DNA of 64,000 nucleotides from Oscillospiraceae bacterium (GCA_021771715.1 JAETOO010000002.1:186001-250000); one strand, 5' to 3'; numbered from the stretch's first letter, positions 1-8,983 are shown. Notes: a model not told the origin generated them from the letters alone. A program made the numbers and translations.

Positions 1-675
1 TGCCATGTTCGCGACCACACCCATGTCATGGGTGATCAGCACAATCGACGTATTGAGTTTCTCCTTGAGGCCGTTCATCAGCTCCATGATCTGCGCCTGG
101 ATCGTCACGTCCAGCGCCGTCGTCGGCTCGTCGGCAAACAGGATCTTCGGATCGCAGATCAGCGCCATCGCGACCATCACTCTCTGGCGCATGCCGCCGG
201 AGAGCTGGTGCGGATACCGCTTCATCGTCTCCTCGGGATTCGGCAGCGAGATCAGCCGCAGAATCTCCAGCGCCCGTGCCCGCGCCTCCTGCCTGGATGC
301 CCGGCTGTGCAGCAGGTACGGCTCCATGATCTGCTCGCCGACCGTCATCGTCGGGTTCAGGAACGTGAACGGATCCTGAAAAATAATCGAGAGCTGATTT
401 CCCTGGTACTCCCTCATTTCTTTCTGCGTCAGCGCGAGCAGATCCTTACCCTCGAATAGCACCTCACCGCCGCGGACACTGCCGTTTTTGCGCGGGTTCA
501 GGCCGATCACCGTCTGGATCGAGACCGTCTTGCCGCAGCCGGACTCGCCGACGATCGCGACGGTCTCCTTCTCCTTCAGATACCACGAGACGCCGCGCAC
601 TGCCTGCACCGCCCCCTGAAAGGTGTCAAAATGGACCACCAGATCTTTGACTTCCAATAATTTTCTGTTCTCCAT
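1..675 (-). CDS. Peptide ABC transporter ATP-binding protein (OppD/DppD family), 3' end cut by window edge
   Basis: This is the ATPase of a peptide or nickel-type ABC importer, which powers uptake from the cytoplasmic face. The first 225 residues are present. They show Walker A GESGCGKT at about residues 43-50, the Q-loop at IFQDPF near 99-104, the signature LSGGMRQR near 158-165, Walker B ILFADEP near 178-184, and the H-loop THD near 215-217. The C-terminal oligopeptide/dipeptide extension lies beyond the left edge. I chose the ATG at 675 because a GAGGGAGG ribosome site sits just upstream. An in-frame ATG at 690 that overlaps the permease stop codon is the alternative. The gene directly follows the permease gene on the minus strand, so it is the last visible cistron of the peptide-uptake operon. 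Substrate is unknown. Confidence 0.93.
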   Translation of the reverse strand, partial: MENRKLLEVKDLVVHFDTFQGAVQAVRGVSWYLKEKETVAIVGESGCGKTVSIQTVIGLNPRKNGSVRGGEVLFEGKDLLALTQKEMREYQGNQLSIIFQDPFTFLNPTMTVGEQIMEPYLLHSRASRQEARARALEILRLISLPNPEETMKRYPHQLSGGMRQRVMVAMALICDPKILFADEPTTALDVTIQAQIMELMNGLKEKLNTSIVLITHDMGVVANMA

Positions 676-686
676 GACAACCTCCC

Positions 687-1625
687 TCATGAGCGCAGCC
701 GCGGATCCAGCGCGTCCCGCAGCCCGTCGCCGATCAGATTAAAGCAGAGCATCGTCAGCGCCACGCACGCGCACGGGATCAGGAACTGATACGGATAGTA
801 CCGGAATACCTCGCCCGCTGCCTTCACGAGCTGTCCCCAGCTCGGCGTCGGCGGCGTCACGCCCAGCCCGATGTAGCTCAGAAACGCCTCGTAGAAAATC
901 GCGCTCGGCAGCGACATCGTGATGCCGACCACCCGGATGCCCAGGGTATTCGGGATCAGCCTGCGCGCGATGACCCACGCAGGGGATGCGCCCAGCGTCT
1001 CCGACGCCGTCACAAACTCCCGCGTCTTCAGCTGCAGGATCAGGCCGCGGGTGCTCCGTGCACTGCCCATCCAGCCGGTGATGCTCATCGCGATCACGAG
1101 CGTTGCGATATTGCCCGAGCCGAGCACGATCATCAGAAGGATCATGTAGATCAGGCTCGGAATCCCCATCAGCACGTCGATCGCGCGCATGATCACCATA
1201 TCGACCTTTCCCCCGAAGTAGCCGGAGATCCCGCCGACGACCATGCCGATCAGCTCCGGGATCAGCGTCGCGAGGATCGCGATCAGCAGAGAGACCCGGC
1301 CGCCTGCCCACACGCGCGTCCAGAGGTCGCGCCCGAGACTGTCCGTGCCGAACCAGTGCGCATGTCCCGGCAGCTGGTTGACCGCACTGTAATCATTGGA
1401 ATAGTAATTGTAGCCGCTGATCTCCGGCCCGGCCAGCACGAGCAGCACCATCAGCGCCATGAGCACGAGGCTCGCCATCGCCGCCTTGTTTTTGCGGAAA
1501 TTTCTCCAGACATCCCGCCAGTAGGACGTCTTTTTCCGCGCCAGCTGCTCCCCGTTCTTCTCCGAGTCCGGGAGCGGGGCGAAATCGTCGGGCGCAAATT
1601 TTATGCTATCATTCTTTTTGTTCAT
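687..1625 (-). CDS. Peptide ABC transporter permease (OppC/DppC family)
   Basis: This 312-residue membrane protein is the second permease of the peptide importer. A cytoplasmic N-terminal extension of about 45 residues precedes a first hydrophobic helix (about 48-66). An OppC-typical extracytoplasmic stretch with the motif HWFGTDSLGRDLWTR (about 90-104) follows, then a five-helix BPD_transp_1 core. The coupling EAA-type loop is visible as TASETLGASPAWVIARRLIP near residues 206-225, the segment that contacts the ATPase. The C-terminus ends with the family-typical GDGLRDALDPRLR. The gap to the upstream permease is 9 bp, and the stop codon touches the ATPase start region, which indicates translational coupling. 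Family length is usually 280-310 residues, so the gene looks intact. Confidence 0.95.
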   Translation of the reverse strand: MNKKNDSIKFAPDDFAPLPDSEKNGEQLARKKTSYWRDVWRNFRKNKAAMASLVLMALMVLLVLAGPEISGYNYYSNDYSAVNQLPGHAHWFGTDSLGRDLWTRVWAGGRVSLLIAILATLIPELIGMVVGGISGYFGGKVDMVIMRAIDVLMGIPSLIYMILLMIVLGSGNIATLVIAMSITGWMGSARSTRGLILQLKTREFVTASETLGASPAWVIARRLIPNTLGIRVVGITMSLPSAIFYEAFLSYIGLGVTPPTPSWGQLVKAAGEVFRYYPYQFLIPCACVALTMLCFNLIGDGLRDALDPRLRS

Positions 1626-1634
1626 GCTGCCACC

Positions 1635-2549
1635 TCACTTCATGCGGATTCTCGGGTCGATCAGGCCGTACAGGATGTCCACGAGCAGATTCATCGTCAC
1701 CAGAAAAGCCCCGTAGAAGATGGTCAGCCCCATGATCAGCGGGTAGTCGAGGTTCGTGATCGAGTCCACGAAGTAACGGCCGAGTCCGCCGATCAGGAAC
1801 ATGCTCTCCACGACGAACGAGCCCATCAGCACGCCCGCGATCTGGCCGCCGAGATTCGGGATGATCGGCACCAGGGAATTGCGCAGCTGATGGCGCAGGA
1901 CGACCTTGACGGGCGGCAGCCCCTTCGCCTGCGCGGTCTTCACATAGTCCTGCGTCGTCGTCGCGAGCATGCTCGCACGCATGCTGCGCGTATTCCCGGC
2001 GATCGTGCCGAGCCCGAGCACGAAGGCCGGCATCAGCATCTGTTTGAAGCTGCCCCAGCCCGAGACCGGGAGAATCTGCAGCTTGACGCCGAGGAGATAG
2101 CGGACGATCGGGCCGAGCACCATGCTCGGAAGCGCGATGCCCAGAATTGCGACCACCATCAGCAGATAGTCCGGCCACTTTCCGCGGAACTGCGCGCAGA
2201 GGATGCCGAAGAGGATGCCGACCGCCTCGCTGATCAGCAGAGAAAACAGGCCCAGCTTCGCCGACACCGGGAACGCCTCCCGGATGATGTCGACGACCGT
2301 GCGCCCGGTCTTTTTCATCGAATAGCCGAGATCGCCGTGCAGAAGGTTCTTCATGTAGGTGACATACTGCACCGCCACAGGCCGATCGAGGCCATAGTAT
2401 TCGCGCTGCTTCTCCTGGACGGCGACGGAGACCTTGTCGTTGGCAAACGGGTCGCCGGGAATCAGCTTCATGAGGAAGAAGGTCGCGGTCGCGAGGACGA
2501 AGACCGTCGCGAGCGCGATTAACACTTTTTGTCCGATATATCTTACCAT
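1635..2549 (-). CDS. Peptide ABC transporter permease (OppB/DppB family)
   Basis: This is the first permease of the peptide importer, 304 residues from the ATG at 2549. That start has a GGAGGAGACGC ribosome site and gives the OppB-typical N-terminus MVRYIGQKVLIALATVF. A longer frame reaching 2621 would add 24 basic residues with no family precedent. The N-terminal transmembrane helix is followed by the OppB signature stretch around MKLIPGDPF, a periplasmic segment, and the BPD_transp_1 core, with the coupling loop TAQAKGLPPVKVVLRHQLRN. The C-terminal DILYGLIDPRIRMK is characteristic of the family. It lies downstream of the binding protein, separated by a 337-bp spacer that carries a strong hairpin, so its expression is probably lower than that of the binding protein. 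Confidence 0.95.
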   Translation of the reverse strand: MVRYIGQKVLIALATVFVLATATFFLMKLIPGDPFANDKVSVAVQEKQREYYGLDRPVAVQYVTYMKNLLHGDLGYSMKKTGRTVVDIIREAFPVSAKLGLFSLLISEAVGILFGILCAQFRGKWPDYLLMVVAILGIALPSMVLGPIVRYLLGVKLQILPVSGWGSFKQMLMPAFVLGLGTIAGNTRSMRASMLATTTQDYVKTAQAKGLPPVKVVLRHQLRNSLVPIIPNLGGQIAGVLMGSFVVESMFLIGGLGRYFVDSITNLDYPLIMGLTIFYGAFLVTMNLLVDILYGLIDPRIRMK

Positions 2550-2680
2550 GCGTCTCCTCCGGTGCCTGCAGGCATCGCGTTCAATAAATAACAGCGCCAA
2601 ACACACAGAATGCTTTTTCAAGTGATTTGGTACCGTTATCTGCGATACGCGATACCAGGCAGGCAGTTACGTCTATTATA

Positions 2681-2724
2681 AGGAAGCGCGCCGCTGCCGA
2701 GGCCCCGGCAGCGGTGCGCTTCCT
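2681..2724 (-). terminator. Strong stem-loop between the binding-protein gene and the permeases
   Basis: Two 19-base arms (2681-2699 and 2706-2724) pair with a single central mismatch around a 6-base loop. No convincing U-tract follows on the minus strand, where the tail reads TATAATAGAC. It therefore looks more like an RNA-stabilising or partial-termination hairpin than a full terminator. In many ABC operons such a hairpin after the binding-protein cistron raises binding-protein output relative to the permeases. The rest of the spacer (2550-2886) shows no gene that I can support. Confidence 0.6.
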
Positions 2725-2886
2725 CTGATCCAATGCTTGCGGGACATCCCCCCTGTCTGCGCCCTTGTCGGCTGCAGACCGTCCCGCACATCTCGCCTGG
2801 CAGGAATCGCCATCTTTACATTACTATTCACGGTCATCCTGGCCGCGCGCAGCAACATACTTCGCGATACGTAAACAGTAACATCT

Positions 2887-4509
2887 TTACTCCGCGACAT
2901 TCATATAGGTAAAGATCGGCGTGCCCGCGAGATAGTAAAGGTTCTCATATTTGCTGTCGTAGAAGTATCCGCCCTCGGACCATCCGAAGACAAGGGAGAG
3001 CGTATTCTCGCAGAAGAATTTCTCCGCCTCAAAGAAGTTCGCCCGTCTCTCCTCGATCGTCGCTGCCGAGAGCGCCTTGTCGTAGAGTGCGTCGAACTCC
3101 TCGCTGCTGTAGCCGCGCAGCGGTGAGGTCGCGAGGTAGTCGCTCGTGAAGCTGTCCAGGAAGCCCTCGAGCGCGTCCGGCTCCTCGACCGTGTTGCCGC
3201 CGTACCACAGATCGTAGTCGCCGCTCATCGCGTTGCTGACCATGACCTGGATCGTCTGCGGGTTGATCACCGTCTCGATGCCGAGGTTCGTGCGCAGCAT
3301 ATCCTGCACTGCGCTCAGGGTGTCAATGGAGCCCTGCGCGTCGAAGCAGAGCAGCTCGATCGCCGGTACGTCCTCGATCGTCTTGCCGAGCTCCTCAAGC
3401 GCCGCGTCCAGATACGCCTTCGCCTGCTCCGGGTCCGCCGCTGCCGGCCAGCCCTCGTACGGGTACTCCTCCTGGAAGGTTCCCTCGACTCCCTTTTCGG
3501 TCGGGGTCACCAGACGGTTCGCCGGGATGTAGCCGGTCATGACGGACGCGCACAGTGCGCTGCGGTCGATCGCATAGCTGATCGCGCGGCGGAAATTCGC
3601 ATTTCCGAGGAAGAGTCCCGTCTCCTCCGTCTTGCCCGCGTGGTTGATGTTCAATCCCTGGTAGGAAGTGTTCGCGATACAGGAGACGTAGCCGGAGTCG
3701 GTCATCACCTGCTTCTGCGCCGCATTGCCTGCCGGCCAGAGGTCAAGCTCGCCTGCGAGCATCATGTCGACGCCGGTGTCCCCGGTCGCTCCCACGATAA
3801 ACTCAAAGCTGTCAATCTGGATGCTCTCCGCATCCCAGTAGTTCGGATTCCTGATCAGTGTCACGCTCGAATCGGACACCCAGTCGCTCACGACATACGG
3901 ACCGCTGCAGAGCGTCTTCTCCGCGGAGCTTCCGTACTCGACGCCGAGCTCCGACACGAAGGACTCCTCGAGCGGAGCGTACACGCTCGTGCCCACGAAG
4001 CTCACCTCGTACTGCGGATTCTCAAATGTATACTTGATCGTCAGATCGTCGATCGCCTCGATGCCGACCTCCTCGAACCCGCACTCGCCGTTGAAATACG
4101 ATGCCGCATTTGCAATGCAGAGCGCGGAGTCCGAATTGTTGTGTCCCTCCTCCGGGTTCAGCACACGCTTCACCGCATACACAAGGTCCTCGGTCGTGAT
4201 CGGGGTCGTGCCGTCGCTGTAGGTCAGGCCTTCCTTCAGCTTGAACGTCCATTCCTTTCCGTCCTCGCTGACCTCCCAGCTCTCGGCCAGTCCGCCGACG
4301 TACTCGCCGTTCTTGTTGCGGATCAGGGTCTCGCCGATCATCATATCCATATCCGTCGCCGGGTCGGCATTCAGTTCAGCAAAGTCTAAAGTAACGGGGT
4401 CGTAGCCGACTCCGACGCGGATCGTTTTTTCTCCGTCTGCCAGTACGGTCATCGGAAGCAGGCTCGCGGTCAATGCCGCAGCCGTCAGCAGCACACAGCT
4501 TCTTCTCAT
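2887..4509 (-). CDS. Peptide ABC transporter substrate-binding protein (SBP_bac_5 family)
   Basis: This 540-residue exported receptor of the peptide importer belongs to solute-binding family 5 (OppA/DppA). Residues 1-24 form a signal peptide with a probable cleavage site after VLA. There is no lipobox cysteine, which is unusual for a Gram-positive binding protein. Family features include WEVSEDGKEWTFKLKEGLTY (about 77-96), LVYAVKRVLNP, the GPYVVSDW segment, and NANFRRAISYAIDRSAL. The ATG at 4509 has an AAGGAGGATTTTACT ribosome site. It is first in the operon, with a long leader carrying a 17-bp tandem repeat upstream and a strong hairpin downstream. Substrate could be peptides, nickel complexes or glycosidic oligomers. 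Nothing visible decides this. Confidence 0.95.
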   Translation of the reverse strand: MRRSCVLLTAAALTASLLPMTVLADGEKTIRVGVGYDPVTLDFAELNADPATDMDMMIGETLIRNKNGEYVGGLAESWEVSEDGKEWTFKLKEGLTYSDGTTPITTEDLVYAVKRVLNPEEGHNNSDSALCIANAASYFNGECGFEEVGIEAIDDLTIKYTFENPQYEVSFVGTSVYAPLEESFVSELGVEYGSSAEKTLCSGPYVVSDWVSDSSVTLIRNPNYWDAESIQIDSFEFIVGATGDTGVDMMLAGELDLWPAGNAAQKQVMTDSGYVSCIANTSYQGLNINHAGKTEETGLFLGNANFRRAISYAIDRSALCASVMTGYIPANRLVTPTEKGVEGTFQEEYPYEGWPAAADPEQAKAYLDAALEELGKTIEDVPAIELLCFDAQGSIDTLSAVQDMLRTNLGIETVINPQTIQVMVSNAMSGDYDLWYGGNTVEEPDALEGFLDSFTSDYLATSPLRGYSSEEFDALYDKALSAATIEERRANFFEAEKFFCENTLSLVFGWSEGGYFYDSKYENLYYLAGTPIFTYMNVAE

Positions 4510-4608
4510 AGTAAAATCCTCCTTCGTTTGTGCTTCCCACCACCCGCACGCCTCCCTGCCGCCGGCTCAAAAACCGCCTGCCGCACCCCATCGCCTGACG
4601 CGCCGTCC

Positions 4609-4710
4609 CGCCTGCCGGATTGTTCCGCCAATCGGATCGTCCCGACAACCGGATCATTTCGACAACTGGATCGTCCCGACAACCGGATTGATTCGACAAC
4701 CGGATCGACT
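4609..4710. repeat. 17-bp tandem repeat, six copies, in the leader of the binding-protein gene
   Basis: Six units with an exact 17-base period start at 4609, 4626, 4643, 4660, 4677 and 4694. The core is CGACAACCGGAT, and the first two copies are degenerate. The array lies 99-200 bp upstream of the start codon at 4509, so it is probably in the 5' untranslated region. Copy-number change here could alter leader structure or spacing. The function is unknown. Confidence 0.85.
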
Positions 4711-4775
4711 CGTATCCGTAAGGGCTTCGGCTCTGCGACACTTTCAAATAGTAATGCATTGATGCGTTTCGGGTG

Positions 4776-4806
4776 AAAAAAGCGGCACAGACGACGCGCT
4801 GTGCCG
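4776..4806 (-). terminator. Intrinsic terminator on the minus strand
   Basis: An 8-bp stem (CGGCACAG paired with CTGTGCCG, 4783-4806) with an 8-base loop is followed on the minus strand by six U residues (4776-4781). It ends transcripts coming from the aldo/keto reductase gene about 170 bp upstream, or it could act as an attenuator before the peptide-transporter operon. Confidence 0.7.
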
Positions 4807-4976
4807 TTGTTTGATATGCGTAGTCTAGCATAAAACGAGAAGTGCTTCAATGTGCATATAGTACGTTGATTGTTTAAAAGAATGTACAGTTTGCACTCGA
4901 AAACGTGTTCCTTCTGCTCGGGACAGAAGTCTGGGAACAGTAACGAATCACTGCATATGCGGTGATTCCTCCCGCT

Positions 4977-5978
4977 CTACCTCGTGATCACGCCCTCTAC
5001 ATCCCACAGATCTTCCCAGCCGCCGGCGCCTTCCCAGAGAAATACCTGGCCTTTGATCAGGCGGCAGTTTTTATCCACTCCCTGAATGAGCCTCATCTCC
5101 TCCTCGGTCAGCGGGTCCTCCGTCACGCACTTCAGGTTGGACGTATACTGAGGCTCCTTGACTGAAAACGGAATCGGGATCTGCCCTCTCTGAACTGCCC
5201 ATTTCAGGCAGATGACCGCCGGATGCACCTTGTGCGCCTTTGCGATCTCCACAATCTCTGGCAGCTGTGTATCGGCCACATCCTGCTCTGTGCGGTCCCG
5301 CTCCGGCCGCGACGGGGAACCGATCGGGCAATATCCCACCGGCTGGATCTGGTGGGCAACTGCATAATCGTAGAGCTCCTGCTGCTGGAAGGACGGATGG
5401 CATTCCATCTCGAGGGCTGCCGGCTGGATCCGGCACAGCGGCAGCACCTCCTTCAGCTTTGGCACAGTCATGTTGGACATTCCGATATAGCGCGCCAGTC
5501 CCATGTCCACCAGCTGTTCGCACTGTCTCCAAGTCCTCATGAACTCTTCTGTGCTAAAAGGCCGCGAATCCTTGTTTCTGGCATTTCCGTCACAGCCCGG
5601 CGCATGATAGTTCGGAAATGGCCAGTGTACGAAATACAGGTCGATCACGTCCAGCTGCAGATCCCGCAGACTCTTTTTGCAGGACTCGATCACATGCTCG
5701 TGCTGATCGTTCCACACCTTCGACGTGATGAACAGCTCCTCTCTCTTTACCGTGCCTTCCTCCACCGCCCTCTTTATGGCAGCTCCTACCTGTTCCTCAT
5801 TCTGATAGACCGCGGCGCAGTCGATCAGCCGATAGCCGGCCCCGATTGCGCCGTATACCGCATCCGCCACCTGCTGCGCACCATACTTATCCGAGCCAAA
5901 CGTCCCCAGTCCGATCGCCGGTATCTCTTCTCCGGAATACAGCCTGCGCTTCGGTACGTTCTCCGTGCAGATCCCCAT
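4977..5978 (-). CDS. Aldo/keto reductase
   Basis: This 333-residue cytoplasmic NADPH-dependent oxidoreductase has the (beta/alpha)8 aldo/keto reductase fold. The N-terminus has IPAIGLGTFGSDKY. The catalytic tetrad is visible as Asp and Tyr in RLIDCAAVYQNE (about 51-62), Lys in FITSKVW, and His in LYFVHWPFP. The cofactor-binding C-terminal half contains PIPFSVKEPQY near 275-285. The ATG at 5978 has an AAGGAGGCATAGCTT ribosome site. It stands alone between the peptide operon and an ornithine-cyclodeaminase-like gene on the same strand, with a 207-bp gap upstream. The substrate cannot be read from sequence. Sugar aldehydes or ketoacids are plausible given the neighbourhood. Confidence 0.93.
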   Translation of the reverse strand: MGICTENVPKRRLYSGEEIPAIGLGTFGSDKYGAQQVADAVYGAIGAGYRLIDCAAVYQNEEQVGAAIKRAVEEGTVKREELFITSKVWNDQHEHVIESCKKSLRDLQLDVIDLYFVHWPFPNYHAPGCDGNARNKDSRPFSTEEFMRTWRQCEQLVDMGLARYIGMSNMTVPKLKEVLPLCRIQPAALEMECHPSFQQQELYDYAVAHQIQPVGYCPIGSPSRPERDRTEQDVADTQLPEIVEIAKAHKVHPAVICLKWAVQRGQIPIPFSVKEPQYTSNLKCVTEDPLTEEEMRLIQGVDKNCRLIKGQVFLWEGAGGWEDLWDVEGVITR

Positions 5979-6185
5979 AAGCTATGCCTCCTTATCTTCC
6001 GCGAATAATGTTTTATCTCATTATAGCTCATGCAGGTTTGGAATGTAAGAGGTGCGATCGACATTTCGGATGATTTACTTTCTGGGATATGAAAATGATC
6101 CTAAAATATTCTTCTGTCCTCTATTCCTGTTGAATCACATCTCTTTTTCATGTAAAGAGAATAACCAGAAACACATCCTCGCCTG

Positions 6186-7124
6186 TCACGCCAGAAGATA
6201 CCTTCCGCAGATCACATCCTCAACCGCCAGCCCGAGTGCGTCGAACAGGGTGATCTGATCGTCGTCGGTGCGGCCGGGGGCCTGGCCGAGCAGGACCTGG
6301 CCGATGGAGCCGCGGATGTGCGCTTCCGTGATCAGCCCTTCGGAGAGCGGGATCAGGTACTCGCCGGACTCCTTCTTCATCGCCTCGACCTGGTCGGCGT
6401 ACAGCGCGCTCGCCGCCACGAGGTCCGAGGCCGCCTCGCGCGTCGTCGGGGAGAAGGTTCCCACCGCATTGACGTGCGCGCCCGGCCGGATCATATCCCT
6501 CGTCAGATACGCCTCCTTGCTCGGCGTGACCGTGCAGACGATATCGCAGTCCTGCGCCGCCTCGCGCACGGAGCTGCAGATCGTGATCTTCCTGCCAAAT
6601 TTTGCCTCCATCTCCTCCCGGTAGCGCTCGGCCGACTGCGGATTCAGGTCATAGACGCGCACCTCCTCGATCTGCGGGCGGACGGTCAGCATCGCCTCTA
6701 GGTGCGAGCGCCCCTGCGCGCCCGTGCCGATGATGCAGAGTTTTTTCGCATCCTTGCGCGCGAGCAGGTCGGTCGCCACGCCGCTGACGGCCCCGGTGCG
6801 GATCTGTGTGATCGCGCCCGCGTCCGCCATGCCGACACAGGTGCCGTGCACAGACTCAAACAGGATCACATACCCGATGTGCGACGGATAGCCGGTTCCC
6901 GCGTTCTGCGGAAACGCGCTCAGCACCTTCGCGCCGAAGCAGTCCTCCTTCCCCAGATACGCCGGCATGAAGCCAAACGCCTCTCCCTGCGGAAATTTGC
7001 AGATCGAGCGCACCGGCTGCATCGCCTTGCCCTCCTCCAGCAGCATCATCGCCTCCCGCATCAGCCCAATGCAGGTCGCCATGTCCAAACGCGCAAATAC
7101 CTCTTCCTTTTCTACGATTTTCAT
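6186..7124 (-). CDS. Ornithine cyclodeaminase / mu-crystallin family protein
   Basis: This 312-residue protein belongs to the ornithine cyclodeaminase/mu-crystallin family, NAD(P)-linked enzymes that act on amino acids or cyclic imines (ornithine cyclodeaminase, alanine dehydrogenase or ketimine reductase types). The dinucleotide-binding motif IIGTGAQGRSHLEAM lies near residues 130-144. The N-terminal lobe carries the conserved MQPVRS and GAKVLSAFP stretches. An aspartate in VATDLLARKDAKKL precedes the Rossmann fold. I chose the ATG at 7124 because it has an AAAGGAGACACTCAA ribosome site. The frame continues nine codons further upstream without support. Family members with known activity differ in a few substrate residues, so the exact reaction is open. 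Confidence 0.92.
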   Translation of the reverse strand: MKIVEKEEVFARLDMATCIGLMREAMMLLEEGKAMQPVRSICKFPQGEAFGFMPAYLGKEDCFGAKVLSAFPQNAGTGYPSHIGYVILFESVHGTCVGMADAGAITQIRTGAVSGVATDLLARKDAKKLCIIGTGAQGRSHLEAMLTVRPQIEEVRVYDLNPQSAERYREEMEAKFGRKITICSSVREAAQDCDIVCTVTPSKEAYLTRDMIRPGAHVNAVGTFSPTTREAASDLVAASALYADQVEAMKKESGEYLIPLSEGLITEAHIRGSIGQVLLGQAPGRTDDDQITLFDALGLAVEDVICGRYLLA

Positions 7125-7296
7125 TTGAGTGTCTCCTTTGTCTTCGATCATCTTCTTCGACTTTGCTCAAACTTCCCCGCGTTCATTTTACTACAGGAAG
7201 CTGCCCTCAGCAAGACTTACAGGTAGAATACAAACTCCCATTTTTCTAATTCATGCAAAATCTCCACATGGCTACTCGGCTACCTGCGTGCAGGAC

Positions 7297-7329
7297 ATAA
7301 AAGAGGGCGCTGCATTTTGCAACACCCTC
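7297..7329 (-). terminator. Terminator hairpin after the GH43 gene (short member of the GAGGGTG hairpin family)
   Basis: The arms 7303-7314 and 7318-7329 pair over 12 positions only when read as minus-strand RNA, because two G-U wobbles replace mismatches on the other strand. A U-rich tail (7297-7302) follows. This orientation fits termination of the GH43 gene that ends at 7366. The arm sequence GAGGGTGTTGCA recurs elsewhere in this window. Confidence 0.75.
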
Positions 7330-7365
7330 ACATTTCTCACAATTCTCACCGCTCTGCAGCTACGG

Positions 7366-8979
7366 CTACACCCGCTCGCTGTACACAATCTCCGAGAACG
7401 ACGTGCTCACGCCGTCTCCCTGCAGATCTGCGCAGTTGACGCCGAGCATGGAGCCGGTAAAGCCGTTTCCGACGACGTGCTCATCGGAGATGTTGTGCAT
7501 GTCGAGCACGCTTCCGATCATCGTCTCCTGCTCGTCTCCTTCCTCGCGGAAACAGAACTGCAGCTTCTCGCGGCGGATCTTTGCGTGCAAGGTGATCGGA
7601 CGGTCCGGGCGGCGCAGTGCGACCGGCGCCTCGACCGCAAGCTCACGGTTCACATCCGACCAGACGCGGATCACCGTCTGCTCCCCCTCCCGCGTGACGA
7701 ACAGCCAGTAGAAATTGTCGTAGTTGTAGTAGACGACCATGCCGGCCAGGTGGTTCCGGTGGCGCGGTGCAAACTCCATCACCGCGGTGAAATCGCAGTC
7801 CAGGCTCTCCTGCGTCCGTGCGGCCAGTCCCTGCCCGAACTTCGACATCGGCGAGCAGCCGCCCACAATCTGCAGCTTTCCATTCTGCACCGAGATACCG
7901 TTTGTCGCAAACGACCGGCGCAGCGTCAGGAAGTCCAGCGGGATCTCTCCGTCCTCAAACGTGTAGCGCACCTCATCAGGGCGCCCGGCAAGCGCTTTTT
8001 CCATGCTGCCTGTCGGGATCGCCGCCGCATTTTCCCATCCGAGATCCGGCTCGTCGGGCACCTCATAGAAGTCCTCCGGCGATGCGTCGTCGTTCGCCGA
8101 GAGCTTCAGCCAGCCGTCCTTCGTCCACTCCACATTCTGGATCGCCGTCTCGCGCCCCAGGATGCTGCAGTCGTCGAGCGGGCGGGAACACAGATGCGCG
8201 ATGTACCAGCCGCCGTCCCTGCTCTGGATCGCCTGCATATGTCCGGCCCTCTGCAGCCGGCAGTCCTTGCCAGAGGACGTGATGACCGGGTTCGCCGGGC
8301 AGTCCTCATACGGTCCCCAGACATTCCTGGAACGCAGGATCACCGCACAGTGGCCGAACTCCGTGCCGCCCTCCGCGCACACGAGATAGTACCAGCCGTC
8401 GTGCTTCATCACGTTCGGCCCCTCCGTCGTGCCGCGGAACGATCCGCGGTAGACGCGCTTCGGCTCGCCCAGCAGCGTCCCCGTCGCCACGTCCAGCTCT
8501 TGGATATCAATACCACTGAAGCGGATATTTGCCGGATCGTAGTCGATCGTCATGTTCACGAGATACTTTTTCCCGTCCGTGTCGTGGAAGATCGACGGGT
8601 CAAAGCCGGAGCGGTTCAGCACGACCGGATCGCTCCACGGGCCGCGCACATCCTTCGCCGTGACGTAAAAGTTGTAGGTGTCCTTGCAGCGCGGACGGTT
8701 CGTGTAGACGATCGTGTAGACCAGATAAAACGTACCGTCATCCCAGGTCAGGTTCGGCGCCCAGATTCCGCACGCCGAGTCGACGCCCGTCAGATCCACC
8801 TTCCGGTCATCCGTCAGGCCGTGCGACACCAGCGTCCAGTGCACGAGATCCGGCGAGTACAGAATGCGCACACCCGGGAACCACTCAAAGGTTGAAGTCG
8901 CAATGTAGTAGCCGTGATCCGTCGCGACCAGGGACGGATCCGGGTGAAAGCCCCGCAGTATCGGATTTTCAATTTTCAT
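7366..8979 (-). CDS. Glycoside hydrolase family 43 beta-xylosidase
   Basis: This cytoplasmic 537-residue enzyme releases xylose from short xylo-oligosaccharides, possibly with alpha-arabinofuranosidase activity. The five-bladed GH43 propeller carries the general base in RGFHPDPSLV (Asp near residue 14), the pKa-modulating Asp in SGFDPSIFHDTDGKKYL, and the acid Glu in GTTEGPNVMKHDGWYYL. The C-terminal third matches the beta-sandwich domain typical of long XynB-type GH43 enzymes of about 535 residues. There is no signal peptide. The ATG at 8979 is preceded by AGGAGGAATAAGCTT, which lies inside the end of the upstream small gene, so the two are translationally coupled. A hairpin terminator follows at 7329-7297. 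Confidence 0.95.
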   Translation of the reverse strand: MKIENPILRGFHPDPSLVATDHGYYIATSTFEWFPGVRILYSPDLVHWTLVSHGLTDDRKVDLTGVDSACGIWAPNLTWDDGTFYLVYTIVYTNRPRCKDTYNFYVTAKDVRGPWSDPVVLNRSGFDPSIFHDTDGKKYLVNMTIDYDPANIRFSGIDIQELDVATGTLLGEPKRVYRGSFRGTTEGPNVMKHDGWYYLVCAEGGTEFGHCAVILRSRNVWGPYEDCPANPVITSSGKDCRLQRAGHMQAIQSRDGGWYIAHLCSRPLDDCSILGRETAIQNVEWTKDGWLKLSANDDASPEDFYEVPDEPDLGWENAAAIPTGSMEKALAGRPDEVRYTFEDGEIPLDFLTLRRSFATNGISVQNGKLQIVGGCSPMSKFGQGLAARTQESLDCDFTAVMEFAPRHRNHLAGMVVYYNYDNFYWLFVTREGEQTVIRVWSDVNRELAVEAPVALRRPDRPITLHAKIRREKLQFCFREEGDEQETMIGSVLDMHNISDEHVVGNGFTGSMLGVNCADLQGDGVSTSFSEIVYSERV

Positions 8980-8983
8980 AAGC

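Noticed and set aside
4510-4850. Small arginine/serine-rich minus-strand frames over the 17-bp repeats
   Set aside because: They read the repeat in several frames, overlap a terminator and have no ribosome site.
7129-8895. Long plus-strand open frame (588 codons) opposite the GH43 gene
   Set aside because: It is antisense to a strongly supported glycosidase gene and has Arg/His-rich composition without motifs, typical of the complement of GC-rich coding DNA. The same applies to frames at 15309-16760, 29802-31610 and 39874-41253.
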